Shown here: positions 37,588 through 47,940 of the stretch, piece after piece
How the letters are laid out: each line of letters opens with the position of its first letter
Numbering within the stretch: position 1 is the stretch's first letter
Origin: Candidatus Albibeggiatoa sp. nov. NOAA
GTDB lineage: Bacteria; Pseudomonadota; Gammaproteobacteria; Beggiatoales; Beggiatoaceae
DNA length: 64,000 nt
Assembly (NCBI GenBank): GCA_025800385.1
Contig: JAOXRS010000156.1
Span: forward strand, 62,001 to 126,000
Reading direction: 5' to 3'
Notes under the pieces: generated by a model
Told to the model about the DNA's origin: nothing
Databases searched by the model: none
Seen by the model: only the letters and a program-made list of their open reading frames with translations
Made by a program: the position numbers and the translations under genes

Positions 37588-40506
37588 TTATTGAACTAAA
37601 TCAGCCTCAATCATGCCGATGCCTTCGCCTTCAATAACTTTTAGTAAGATGGCATAAGCTCCTGCACTGATTTCAATAATTTTCCCTTCAGCAATGCTTT
37701 CATTAACCAAGCCTTGTTGAGTTGAAAGGTTAAGCAAATGCAATTCCGTCACAACACCGCCACTTAAAACCCGCGTATTGATTCGAGCTTTTTGAGTTCC
37801 TTCACCACTGACAATAAAACTCAAAACCAAAAAGTCTTTTAAATGACCCCGAACACTAAGATTAGTTAAATCCAATTGGTTATTTTTCAGGCTAATACCT
37901 GCCATACCACGACCTTTAACACCAAGAGAACTCATTTGCAAGGTGTAAATGCCTTCACCCACAGTATGTTCTAAAATGAAATTCTCTGAGTGTTGGTGAC
38001 GTTTGAGTAAATCACCGCGAATACTTTGTTCATCAATAATGACTTGGTTAAGGTCAAGTTGAGGCATGACACCTGCATCTAAAATATCCGCATGAAGTAT
38101 GACATCTGTTGTACCATCACCTTCAAGGATAAAGCCTAGAATGACATCCTCTTCCCCACCATTCAATGTACTGTGGCCACTAAAGTTTAAGAGTTCTAGT
38201 TGACCTGTAACAGGCTCGTTCTCAGTTGTAGTTGAATGAGTCGTGTTTCCAGCATTGTTTGAGTTGCCACTTGAGTAATCCATTCCTTGTTTGCCATGCA
38301 CTTTGACTAAGCAACGAATACCATTGTTCATTGTGACACTTTGTTTGGCACATCCTGAATCTGTACCATCCCATGTAATATTGTAATCCTCCTGACTAAA
38401 ACCATCTGCAGTTTTAATTTTGACCAGTTCAAGTTGCACATTTGTGCCGCGATCAAACATCGCCGTGCAAGAGCCTTCACCATATTCACAATTAATACCA
38501 CTTGGGTTAGATTTGATGTGTGCTAAATGACCTGCGACACCTAGTAAGTAGCGGTCTGAGTGAATGTGTACTTTACCTGTGGACTCTTCAGAATTAGTTT
38601 GGTTTTCATCTGGTGAATCATCATTATTTTCGGTATTGTTATCTGAGTCTGATGAATTATCACTGTTGTCTATATCACTATCTGACAAACTATTGCTATC
38701 AGTTACTGAACCTACTAAGCTGAAACTAAAATTGGGTTCATCATTATCATTAGTTGTAAAACTAAGTGTGCCTGTATAATCACCTGCGATTGAGGTATCA
38801 GATAGTTCAATAGTAAGATCAACACTGCTGTTTGCTGAAATAGTGAGGTCTGTGCTAACAGTGTCTGTAAAATTAAAAGCACCTGTCAAAGAGATTGAGC
38901 TTAAAACAAGATCGATACTACCTGTATTTTCAACAGTCAAAGTTTTGCTAAGAGATTCACCAATATTGATACGACCAAGATCAATGGTTGTGGAAGTTGT
39001 TAGCTCATTTGAGCCTTCTTTTACTGCAACTTCAACAATATCATCATCAGTAATGGTTAAAGTAAATTGTGTCTTTGAACCTTTATTGGCATTAGTAAGG
39101 CTGCCCATATTAATGATTAGCTTTTCATCAGATTCAGAAATGACATCGTTGTCAATAGTAATAGAGAGTTGTGCTTCAGTATCGCCTGCATTGATGGTTA
39201 GAGGAGAAGCTGATATAGAATAATCATCATTGATAGAGCTAGCAGCACCAACGGAGAAAGGAATAGAAATAGTGTGGCGAGAAGCTTCAGATAATTGCAC
39301 AGCTAAGTCAAAACTCGTTGAACTTTCCTCTATAGATTGTTCAATCAGCTCAAAGTTAACAATCGGTGGTTTCCACTTTGCCAAATAGGCAGAAGCGATA
39401 TTATCAGCTTGCTCGAAACTGCCCCCTGCAATAAGATTGCCTTCATTATCCAGTGTTAAACTGTAAACTGCAGAGTCAAGACCATTGCCTAGAGGCTCCC
39501 AACTACTCCCATTCCACTTGGCAACATGACTCATCCGTTCTGTGTTTGAGGATGTTGAATTGAATATTCCGCCAGCAACCAAATGACCTTCACTATCCAG
39601 TGTTAGAGTGTAGACACTATCATTAAATCCTTCACTTATAGGTTCCCACTCTGTCCCATTCCATTTGGCGATATAATTAAGTCTTTGGTTATGCAAGAAA
39701 TTAGAGTAAAAAGTTCCTCCTGCAATTAAGTTACCTTCATTATCCAATGTTAGAGCATAGACATAACCACCAAAGCCATCACCTAAAGGTTCCCAACTTG
39801 TCCCATTCCATTTAGCAATACTATTGAAGCTTTCACTATTAGAGGGATCAGCAATAAAAGTTCCACCAGCAATCAAGTTATCTTCATTATCCTATGTTAG
39901 AGCATAGACATAACCATCAAAGCCTTCACCTAAAGGTTCCCAACTTGTCCCATTCCACTTGGCAATAAATGTGCTACCTGAAGAAAAAAACGAGCCACCT
40001 GCAATTAGATTGCCTTCACTATCTAATATCAGTGTACTGGCTGAAGCATCCAGACCATCACCTAATGCCTCCCAACTATCTCCATCCCACTTTGCAATAT
40101 GACTAAGAGGCTTGCTACCAGAGGAGCTGAACTCACCACTTGCAATAAGATTGCCTTCAATATCTAGTGTCAAGGCATAAACAGTAGCATTGAATCCATC
40201 ACCTAAAGCTTCCCAATTTGTCCCGTTCCACTTGGCAATATAATTCAATTGAGTATCACCATCAGAAGTGAAATGGCCAGCTACATATATATTGTTATCG
40301 TCATGAAGCACTGCACTGACCTCATTATTAAGAGAAGATAATGCAAAATTTTCTTGCCACTGTGCAGTTGCAGTTTGCAGTGAAAATAGACAAATTAACG
40401 CTATAAAACTCTTAAAATATATCTGTGAATTGATATGTCTAAGTATGTCTGAATATTGCTTCTGTGGTAACAAGCTAATCATTTTTAATATTGTAGTAAG
40501 TTTCAT
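37588..40506 (-). pseudogene. Secreted beta-repeat/Calx-beta protein split by one amber codon
   Basis: One reading frame of about 972 codons interrupted by a single TAG at 39892-39894; the aligned repeats have TTG (Leu) there. Upstream part 39892-40506 and downstream part 37588-39876 stay in frame. After a signal peptide (ending ATAQWQ) come six repeats of about 48 residues (IAKWNGT-WE-LG-G, VYALTLD-EGNLIAGG), like delta-60/beta-propeller repeats. A Calx-beta-type domain follows (DDYSISASPLTINAGDTEAQ, ITDDDIVEV), then an Ig-like domain with GESLSKTLTVENTGS, an acidic Ser/Asp linker and a C-terminal beta domain. It is predicted to be a surface or secreted adhesion-type protein. The lesion may be recent, a sequencing error or read through; the rest is well preserved. 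Confidence 0.82.
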
Positions 40507-40746
40507 TTATCCCCCGTATGGCTAGTGCTTATAGCTAGGAATTTTCAAGGATTTAAGCAAATATACTTACAAATATCAATATTTTTTCAAAAATATGTTA
40601 AATGATATTAAAAATTGGTAGATATTTAGTGATTTGATCGAAATATAGGATTATTTATTTGTTGAAATTAAGAAAAATCGGTTTGCTGGATCAGAATTAA
40701 AAAGTGATAGCAGGATTTGAAGTGATTAGGTGATTTGCAGCCCAAT

Positions 40747-40779
40747 AAAAAAACAGGAGTACAAAGCCTTGCACTCCTG
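40747..40779 (-). terminator. Rho-independent terminator after the octaheme cytochrome gene
   Basis: CAGGAGT/ACTCCTG stem with further inner pairing, followed on the minus strand by seven T. It lies about 30 bases beyond the gene's stop. Confidence 0.85.
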
Positions 40780-40810
40780 CCTATTTACACGATTAGAAAC
40801 ATGCGAAAGC

Positions 40811-42280
40811 TTATTTCATTGCGCCTTTACCATAACGCTCTTCATAACCTTTGCGCACTGCTTCAATTTGTGCTGGATTTAAGCCATTGAAGAACCAGTC
40901 ATGACCCTCAATTGGTCTAAAGTGTTTGTCTAACAATTTTTGTGCTTCTACTTCACCTACTAACTTTTTCAACTCAGGAATAAATTCAAAGTAAGTATGC
41001 TTGGCGACTTCATAAATACCATGCCACCAAGTGTAATCAGGCCCACTCATAGACGCACCATGTCTTGCACGACGGCCTTCATGATGCCAAATCTCCCACC
41101 ATACCCACTCAATTTTTTCATCAAATGGTGCAGAGGTTAATTTACCCATGGCTTTCAAGTCAGTGATTACCGCTGCAATTGGTTTAGCAAATTTGGTGTT
41201 ATATAAATCCACTAAATCATCTAATTGCTTGTAATGTCCATCAACATATTCAGAAGTATGACACGCATAACAAATGCCTTCCATTTTGGCGCGACGTTCA
41301 TCCCAAGTTAAGACCTCAGTGACAGTACCGCCTTTGGCTTTTGGATGATCTGGCTTATCACCAACTTTAGGTAATGGCTTGCCTTCTGGCAAATCATACT
41401 GATGCCCATTATCTAAACGCACCAAATTGATTTTATTAGAAATTGGAGAGCGTAAATTCCATGAAATCCGTTCACCCACGTCATGGGTTTTCGGCTGATC
41501 GCCTGACGCACTCATATGACAAGTGGCACAAGTGGGCGCAGCACTATAATCCACACCCGCAACCCATTTATCTGAGTCTAAATTCATTTTGTCCACATTG
41601 GCGCGATAAATAATGCCATGCTTAGATTCGTTATAGACTTCGATTTGTGGATGGTCAGGGCCTACGTGACATTTACCACAGGTATCAGGGGTTCTGGCTT
41701 GTGCACGAGAGAATTCATGACGACCATGACACGCTGAACATGCGCCTTTTGAACCATCTGGATTGATTCGACCAATACCTGTATTTGGCCATGTGTCTTT
41801 TGTTGGTTTGCCTTTTTCATCAATCTTAACTGTTGTACCGTGGCATTGACGACAGCCCGCATTAACCGCTGCAGGCCCACCAATCACTTCACCCAATAAG
41901 TTATCTAAGGAGTGTAAAATTTCACCTGCGCTTGCATGATGGGAACGTTGTACTTCTTTAAACTCACGTGGATGACAGGTAGAGCAATCTTTAGGTGTCA
42001 CAATAACCGAAATCAATTGATCGTGATGTTCATAGCCATCCACGTCACCTTCTTCCGCTTTGTGACAGTCCAAACAGTCAACGCCATTTTGACCATGTTT
42101 ACTATTATTCCATTCCCAGTACATCCCAGGGCTTTCTGTCATATGACACTCGACACACTCTTTACCTTCTTCACTGCCCCAGTCTTTACCTTGCTTGCCT
42201 GCTGGACGTTCAGCAAAACTTTGACTGCTGAGCACTAACCCCAGCGTAAATAATAAAATCTGTCCAATTCTGATATACAT
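40811..42280 (-). CDS. Octaheme c-type cytochrome of the hydroxylamine oxidoreductase (HAO) family
   Basis: A 489-residue exported multiheme cytochrome with eight CxxCH motifs: CVECH, CLDCH, CSTCH, CRQCH, CSACH, CGKCH, CATCH and CYACH. The signal peptide is MYIRIGQILLFTLGLVLSSQSFA; I choose ATG 42280, with AGGAG eight bases upstream, over a longer frame from 42334. Family hallmarks are the spacing of hemes and the C-terminal helix with GPDYTWWHGIYEVAKHTY. HAO-family enzymes either oxidise hydroxylamine or, in non-nitrifiers, reduce nitrite, NO or hydroxylamine. The gene stands alone without haoB or cytochrome c554 genes, which favours a reductive role. Whether the tyrosine that crosslinks the P460 heme is present needs alignment. 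Confidence 0.88.
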   Translation of the reverse strand: MYIRIGQILLFTLGLVLSSQSFAERPAGKQGKDWGSEEGKECVECHMTESPGMYWEWNNSKHGQNGVDCLDCHKAEEGDVDGYEHHDQLISVIVTPKDCSTCHPREFKEVQRSHHASAGEILHSLDNLLGEVIGGPAAVNAGCRQCHGTTVKIDEKGKPTKDTWPNTGIGRINPDGSKGACSACHGRHEFSRAQARTPDTCGKCHVGPDHPQIEVYNESKHGIIYRANVDKMNLDSDKWVAGVDYSAAPTCATCHMSASGDQPKTHDVGERISWNLRSPISNKINLVRLDNGHQYDLPEGKPLPKVGDKPDHPKAKGGTVTEVLTWDERRAKMEGICYACHTSEYVDGHYKQLDDLVDLYNTKFAKPIAAVITDLKAMGKLTSAPFDEKIEWVWWEIWHHEGRRARHGASMSGPDYTWWHGIYEVAKHTYFEFIPELKKLVGEVEAQKLLDKHFRPIEGHDWFFNGLNPAQIEAVRKGYEERYGKGAMK

Positions 42281-42501
42281 GAAAAACTCTCCTAATAATG
42301 GCAAAATTAGTAAGTGAATTCGCCACTTGACCATAGCAGAGTTAAAATAAAAAATCTTTGATGTAAATCAAAAACCACACAAAATTAGTGTATTATAATT
42401 TTCTTATCTAATTGCTTGTTGGACAAATACTTTTACTATTATAAAATCGAATTTTGCGATGAAATGAGTAAGCAACCCACTTTCTACTGATTAGGACTCT
42501 T

Positions 42502-42697
42502 ATGCGTTTAAAATATAAATTTTCTATTATTTTAATCCTCAGTATTGCATTCTCTCATTGGTAGTTATTTTTTATATAATCCGCTAACTTTATTGGTAAA
42601 AACGCAAAATCGGATAACATTAGAACAGCTTGCTAAACGCAATGACGAGATTGGTCAAATTAGTCAAAAGTTATTATCTTCACTTCATGATAAATAG
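42502..42697 (+). pseudogene. Remnant of a membrane sensor (HAMP fragment)
   Basis: ATG at 42502 encodes MRLKYKFSIILILSIAFSHW and then stops. Sequence in another frame continues as a broken sensor end, LEQLAKRNDEIGQISQKLLSS; NDEIGQISQ is a typical HAMP turn. An internally deleted, frameshifted chemoreceptor or kinase is the simplest reading. It lies between the cytochrome and dnaK genes. Confidence 0.55.
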
Positions 42698-42705
42698 CCC
42701 AATAA

Positions 42706-42746
42706 AAAAGCCAAACAACAGGCTAAATAGCGCATTGCTTGGCTTT
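42706..42746 (-). terminator. Probable terminator after dnaK
   Basis: AAAGCCAAaCAA/TTGcTTGGCTTT stem about 40 bases beyond the dnaK stop; on the minus strand a T-run follows it. Confidence 0.6.
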
Positions 42747-42785
42747 CTGACTAACTAAAATAATTGTAAATGATTAATTCACAAA

Positions 42786-44744
42786 TTATTTTTTGTCATC
42801 TTTAACTTCTGTATATTCAGCATCAACAACATCTTCTGCTGCATTACTGCTGTTGCCACCAGCTTGCTGTTGGGCTGCTGCCGCTGCTTGAGCTGCATCT
42901 GTAAAGCCTTCTGGTGCTGCACCCTCAGGATTATCACCATAAGCTTGTTGTGCAATACGGCTAGACACTTCTACTAATGCTTGTGTTTTCGCTTCAATCG
43001 TGTCTTTGTCGTCGCTTTTCAAAGTTTCACGTAATTCAGCAATTGCTGCTTCTGCTGCTGCTTTATCTGCATCAGATACTTTCTCGCCTAAATCTTTAAT
43101 CGATTTTTCAGTGGCGTGAATCATTTGCTCAGCAGAATTACGTGCAGTCACTAATTCTTGGAATTTTTTATCTTCCGCTGCGTGTTCTTCTGCATCTTGT
43201 ACCATCTTATCGATTTCGGCATCAGATAAACCACTAGACGCTTTAATTTCGATCTTCTGTTCTTTACCTGTCGCTTTGTCTTTCGCAGAAACGTGTAAGA
43301 TACCATTTGCGTCAATGTCAAAAGCCACTTCAATTTGAGGTACACCACGAGGTGCTGGTGGAATACCTGTTAAGTCGAATTTTTCTAACGACTTATTCGC
43401 AGAAGCAACTTCACGTTCACCTTGTAATACATGTACCGTTACCGCAGTTTGGTTGTCGTCTGCAGTTGAGAAGATTTGTGATGTCTTAGTTGGAATCGTA
43501 GTGTTTTTAGGAATTAATTTAGTCATTACGCCACCCATTGTTTCGATGCCTAATGACAATGGTGTTACGTCTAATAATAAAACGTCTTTCACATCACCCG
43601 CTAATACCGCACCTTGAATCGCCGCACCAATTGCAACTGCTTCATCAGGGTTTACGTCTTTACGTGGTTCTTTGCCGAATAATTCTTTAACCGCATCTTG
43701 TACTTTAGGCATACGAGATTGGCCACCAACTAAAATCACGTCATCGATTTCGCTAGCAGATAAGCCTGCATCTTTTAATGCTGTACGACATGGTGTCAAT
43801 GTACGTTCAACTAAATCGTCAACTAAAGATTCTAATTTAGCACGGTTTAATTTGATATTTAAATGTTTAGGGCCTGACGCATCCGCTGTGATGTAAGGTA
43901 AGTTGATGTCAGTTTGCGTGCCTGAAGACAATTCGATTTTGGCTTTTTCTGCTGCTTCTTTCAAACGTTGTAACGCTAATGGATCAGTTTTTAAATCTAC
44001 GCCAGATTCGTTTTTGAATTCTTCAACCAAGAAGTCGATAATACGTAAATCGAAATCTTCACCACCTAAGAATGTATCACCGTTAGTAGATAATACTTCA
44101 AATTGGTGCTCGCCATCGATTTCAGCAATTTCAATAATTGAAACGTCAAAAGTACCACCACCTAAGTCATAAACCGCAATTTTTGAGTCGCCTCTTTTAT
44201 CTAAGCCGTATGCTAATGAGGCTGCTGTTGGTTCGTTAATAATACGTTTTACGTCTAAACCTGCAATACGACCCGCATCTTTAGTTGCTTGACGTTGTGA
44301 GTCATTGAAGTAAGCAGGGACAGTAATAACCGCTTCTGTAACATCTTCACCTAAGAAATCTTCAGCGGTTTTTTTCATTTTCATCAATACGCGTGCAGAA
44401 ATTTCAGGAGGTGCCATTTTATTATCTTTTACACCAACCCACGCATCGCCATTGTCAGCTTTGACGATTTTGTAAGGCACCATATCGATGTCACGTTGTA
44501 CGATTTGATCAGCGAATTTACGACCGATTAAACGCTTGACCGCAAACAATGTATTGGTTGGATTAGTGACCGCTTGACGCTTTGCAGATTGACCAACTAA
44601 CACTTCATCATCATTGGTAAATGCCACGATGGAAGGTGTTGTACGTGCCCCTTCGCTATTCTCGATGACGCGAGGATTTTTACCTTCTAGGATTGCCACA
44701 CAAGAGTTGGTCGTTCCTAAGTCAATACCAATAATTTTGCCCAT
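42786..44744 (-). CDS. dnaK: Hsp70 chaperone DnaK
   Basis: A 652-residue ATP-dependent chaperone. The N-terminal ATPase domain has [18 protein letters not shown], the phosphate loop [14 protein letters not shown] and the [14 protein letters not shown] block. The peptide-binding domain follows from about residue 390 ([40 protein letters not shown]). A Gln/Ala-rich lid ends in [16 protein letters not shown], the normal DnaK tail. It lies 120 bases after grpE and is presumably transcribed from the same sigma-32 promoter. dnaJ, which usually follows, is not here. Confidence 0.99.
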   Translation of the reverse strand: MGKIIGIDLGTTNSCVAILEGKNPRVIENSEGARTTPSIVAFTNDDEVLVGQSAKRQAVTNPTNTLFAVKRLIGRKFADQIVQRDIDMVPYKIVKADNGDAWVGVKDNKMAPPEISARVLMKMKKTAEDFLGEDVTEAVITVPAYFNDSQRQATKDAGRIAGLDVKRIINEPTAASLAYGLDKRGDSKIAVYDLGGGTFDVSIIEIAEIDGEHQFEVLSTNGDTFLGGEDFDLRIIDFLVEEFKNESGVDLKTDPLALQRLKEAAEKAKIELSSGTQTDINLPYITADASGPKHLNIKLNRAKLESLVDDLVERTLTPCRTALKDAGLSASEIDDVILVGGQSRMPKVQDAVKELFGKEPRKDVNPDEAVAIGAAIQGAVLAGDVKDVLLLDVTPLSLGIETMGGVMTKLIPKNTTIPTKTSQIFSTADDNQTAVTVHVLQGEREVASANKSLEKFDLTGIPPAPRGVPQIEVAFDIDANGILHVSAKDKATGKEQKIEIKASSGLSDAEIDKMVQDAEEHAAEDKKFQELVTARNSAEQMIHATEKSIKDLGEKVSDADKAAAEAAIAELRETLKSDDKDTIEAKTQALVEVSSRIAQQAYGDNPEGAAPEGFTDAAQAAAAAQQQAGGNSSNAAEDVVDAEYTEVKDDKK

Positions 44745-44864
44745 TATTTACTCCTTAGTAAGTTGTTCTTTTCTGCCATGATTAGTTAAGGGTGCGAAGC
44801 TGTATTTTCAAGCTATTTTTCAGCTTTATTTCATGGCGTTATCAATTTTTAAATCTTTTTGAGA

Positions 44865-45512
44865 TTAAGCCTGTTTAGCAACCACGACTTGAGCAGGACG
44901 TAATAAACGCTCATTAAGGTGGTAACCTTTACGATGTACGATGACGACCATGTTGTCTTCTACATTAGGAATCGGTTGCATTGCCATTGCTTCATGCCAT
45001 TCTGGATCAAATTTCTGATCTTGAGGATTGATTTCTTCGATACCAAATTTGTTTAACACGTCGATTAAGGCTTTATCAGTTAAATCCATGCCTTCGATGA
45101 CCGCATCTACTTGTGTGTCAGGCTTGTTTGCTGCTTCAATACCTAACTCTAAATTATCACGAATAGGTAATAATGCATTGGCAAATTTTTCTAACGCGAA
45201 CTTACGTGCTTTTTCAATGTCACGTTCAGTACGTTTTTGTAGATTTTCATATTCTGCTTTTTGGCGTACTAATGCATCCCAGCTATCTTGTGCTTTTTTC
45301 TCAGCAGCCGCTAATTTGGCTTCAGTTTCCATTAATTTAGCTTTTAAACTTTCTGCTGACACTTCTTCTGCTTGCGCTTCTTTTGCATCGTCTGCTGTTG
45401 TTTCTGCTGTTTCAGTTTGCTCAACTGCTTCTACTTTTTCTTCTACTACAGCTGCTTCTACTGGTTCAGCTTGTTTTTTATCTTCGTTTTCTGGTTGCAC
45501 CGTATTTGTCAT
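44865..45512 (-). CDS. grpE: Nucleotide exchange factor GrpE
   Basis: About 215 residues; drives ADP release from DnaK. An acidic, low-complexity N-terminus (Glu/Ala/Val-rich) leads into a long coiled coil (LAAAEKKAQDSWDALVRQKAEYENLQKRTERDIEKA) and a C-terminal beta domain (FDPEWHEAMAMQPIPN, VHRKGYHLNERLLRPAQVVVAK). I start it at ATG 45512, which has GGGAG upstream; a TTG at 45524 overlaps that site. It precedes dnaK in the same direction. Confidence 0.97.
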   Translation of the reverse strand: MTNTVQPENEDKKQAEPVEAAVVEEKVEAVEQTETAETTADDAKEAQAEEVSAESLKAKLMETEAKLAAAEKKAQDSWDALVRQKAEYENLQKRTERDIEKARKFALEKFANALLPIRDNLELGIEAANKPDTQVDAVIEGMDLTDKALIDVLNKFGIEEINPQDQKFDPEWHEAMAMQPIPNVEDNMVVIVHRKGYHLNERLLRPAQVVVAKQA

Positions 45513-45574
45513 ATTGACTCCCAAAAAGGTGTAAAGTCTGGATTCATTTACCTAGAATATTTAAGAGATTTTTT

Positions 45575-45600
45575 ATGGGGATAAATAGACTTGATTCAAG
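45575..45600 (-). promoter_or_regulatory. Sigma-32 heat-shock promoter of grpE-dnaK
   Basis: On the minus strand: CTTGAA (45595-45600), 14-base spacer, CCCCAT (45575-45580), matching the sigma-32 core consensus CTTGAA-N13-17-CCCCAT. It lies about 60 bases before the grpE start. Confidence 0.85.
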
Positions 45601-45652
45601 AGCTATAAGTGAAAATAAATCATGGTTTTGTTAATAGTTATATTTTTAATCT

Positions 45653-45985
45653 TCATTTAGATTTATTACACTCAAGGTTAGTACCTAAATGCTGATTAAT
45701 CAGTCCGCAAGTGGTGGGAAAAGTGGATACTATCCAAATAGAAAATATAACAATAATGCCCACAACAGCCCAGCGCATCAGAATCTTAAAAAGCTGGATC
45801 AGGTCTTTATACAATGCTGCCAGAATTTTAGGTAAATAATAAAATAAAATAAACCCCACCACCATAGCACAGATAATGATAAAAACTTCTAAAGGATGGT
45901 TGAGCAAATAAGATTTTAAAGCATTAACAGCCTCTCTGATTAATTCAATAAAATATGTCAGTGCTTGAGTAAAATCTTGTTGCAT
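45653..45985 (-). CDS. Small membrane protein of unknown function
   Basis: 110 residues with two clear membrane helices (PLEVFIIICAMVVGFILFYYLP and WAVVGIIVIFSIWIVS) joined by an amphipathic loop. AAAGG precedes the ATG. I do not recognise a family. It lies between grpE and the TPR-like membrane protein in the same direction, with wide gaps on both sides. Confidence 0.6.
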   Translation of the reverse strand: MQQDFTQALTYFIELIREAVNALKSYLLNHPLEVFIIICAMVVGFILFYYLPKILAALYKDLIQLFKILMRWAVVGIIVIFSIWIVSTFPTTCGLINQHLGTNLECNKSK

Positions 45986-46191
45986 CCAGTCAACCTTTCT
46001 GGTTTTTTACAAATCTTGTATATGCTGCAATTATACAAAAAGGCAATATATCATACAGTGATGGCTTTTTATTGACAAAATAATCGATTTAAAGGTACGA
46101 AAGACATTGGACAAAAAAACAGAAATAGAGTGAAGTCAAAAATCTATATAAGATTGACATACTGATCTCTACAACTGTCTTTTGATAAAAA

Positions 46192-47649
46192 TTAATCGCC
46201 TAATACTTGTTGTAGGGCATTTAATCGCTCATGCTCAGGATCAATGGATAACCCACGCTCAACCAGTGATTTTGCGGCTGTGATACGACCTTGACGTTGA
46301 CGTTTCTTAGCCAAATCATAATAGCGAGTGGCCAATGCAACAATTGCTTGTTTTGCATTTTCACTCTCAGGATTCATCCGTAACATGATTTTATAAGTTT
46401 GGTACGCGCTATCATCTTCTGGTGTGGTGAATTTTTTCCGTGCAATTTGTCTGTCAGCGATTTCTAACATACGCTTTTCAACATCGGCTAAACTGGCTTG
46501 TGTAATTTCATGTTGTGGAGCGGTGTTGTACATTAAGCGAGCATTGACATAGGCATTGTCATTTTTTGGTTTCGTGATGTTGTCGCGCTCTAAGTGAATA
46601 TCAACCCGTGCTTTAAGTGCCAGTAAAATCTCTTTTAATAAGTTTTTTGTACCTTCATGTTCAGGGGCAAGTTTTTGTAAACGCTGGTACACAATCATGG
46701 CATTGCGATTTTTAGGGTAAGCAATCCAGCCTTCTTTTAAGTTTTTCTGCGCTTCTGCTTGATACCAATCGACGATACTGGTTAAAACTTCATTGGCTTT
46801 TTCCTGATCTAACTTTTGTAATGCTTGATAGGTTGCATAAGCGTTATCGCCTTCAGGTCTTGTTAAACGTAAGCGGCGTAATTGTACTTTGGCTTTTGAC
46901 ACTAATCTTTTAACTTGCGCCTGTTGTTGAGGGGTTAATTCAGGTTTAGACTCTATGACTTCAGGCTTGGCTGCTACAGGTTGTTTTGTATCGGCTGGCA
47001 TTTCATGAGGCAATGCAGTTGTAACAGCTACTTCTGACAATGGGGTTTTCTCAGGTTTTGCTTCTTGCTCAGGTGCAGGTGCTTTAACAGTATTCGCTGA
47101 TTCAGGTTGTGCTACAGCTTCTACAGGTTTTTTTTCAACGGGTTTGACGGTTTTTTCCACTTCAGGACGAGCCACTGTTTCTACGATAGGTTCAGGCTTC
47201 ACCACTGTTGGGATTGCTTCTTGAGTTGGTGGTGCTGTATTGGATGTTGTGGCGATAGTTTCTGTATTTGATGCATCTACTTGCTCTTTTGGTGTTGCAA
47301 CAGTTTCATCAATAACAGGCTCAATAGGTTTTGATTCAGGTTGGGATATAGCAGGCTCAGTTTGAATGTCAGTATTTTCTGCTGCTGCACCCGTATTACT
47401 TGCTACTTTAACAGGTTCAGCAGATGATTCTGATTTGGTCAATGCTTCAATTTGTTGTTGTACTTCTGCAACCAATGGTTGAACATGTGGTTTTAGTTGT
47501 GGATAAAAATAATAGCCGCCACCACCCAGCCCTGCAAGCAGCAGTAACCAGATAAACCACCCCCCACCTGAACGCTTTTCTCCAGATAGCCTAACGCGCT
47601 CTTTTAAGTAAGGGTCTGTGATTTTCATTTTTTGATTTTGTTTAATCAT
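46192..47649 (-). CDS. Single-pass membrane protein with Pro/Glu linker and C-terminal repeats
   Basis: A 485-residue protein with a short cytoplasmic N-terminus, one membrane helix (GGWFIWLLLLAGLGGGGYYFY) and a long linker rich in Pro, Glu, Val and Thr (about residues 75-245). The C-terminal half has four to five TPR-like repeats of 45-55 residues (P-N-NAYATYQALQKL, KNRNAMIVYQRLQKLAP, NDNAYVNARLMYN, DDSAYQTYKIMLRMNPESENA). It would place a repeat domain in the periplasm. Similar architectures accompany cell-wall and protein-kinase clusters in gammaproteobacteria, but the function is unknown. A second ATG at 47628 is possible. Confidence 0.75.
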   Translation of the reverse strand: MIKQNQKMKITDPYLKERVRLSGEKRSGGGWFIWLLLLAGLGGGGYYFYPQLKPHVQPLVAEVQQQIEALTKSESSAEPVKVASNTGAAAENTDIQTEPAISQPESKPIEPVIDETVATPKEQVDASNTETIATTSNTAPPTQEAIPTVVKPEPIVETVARPEVEKTVKPVEKKPVEAVAQPESANTVKAPAPEQEAKPEKTPLSEVAVTTALPHEMPADTKQPVAAKPEVIESKPELTPQQQAQVKRLVSKAKVQLRRLRLTRPEGDNAYATYQALQKLDQEKANEVLTSIVDWYQAEAQKNLKEGWIAYPKNRNAMIVYQRLQKLAPEHEGTKNLLKEILLALKARVDIHLERDNITKPKNDNAYVNARLMYNTAPQHEITQASLADVEKRMLEIADRQIARKKFTTPEDDSAYQTYKIMLRMNPESENAKQAIVALATRYYDLAKKRQRQGRITAAKSLVERGLSIDPEHERLNALQQVLGD

Positions 47650-47940
47650 TCCTGAACGTCCAATACCAGTCGCTTATCGTCAACAAGCTATTATAAAGCA
47701 ATTAACAATAGCATCGCTACCAAGATTGATGAATGACATCAAAGCTAACCTATTTTTATGACAGCAAAAGCGATAAAAATAGCGACAACTTTTCTTGATC
47801 TCACTTACTCAATTCTAGTATGAGTATTTTTAACAAATTGGATAGCCATTATGGCCAACATAAATCTGGTTACAACTTTGCTTATTAATTTTGAAATGAG
47901 TAGAATTAAGTGTTTTTGCAAGCTTGGTTGGTAAGCATCA

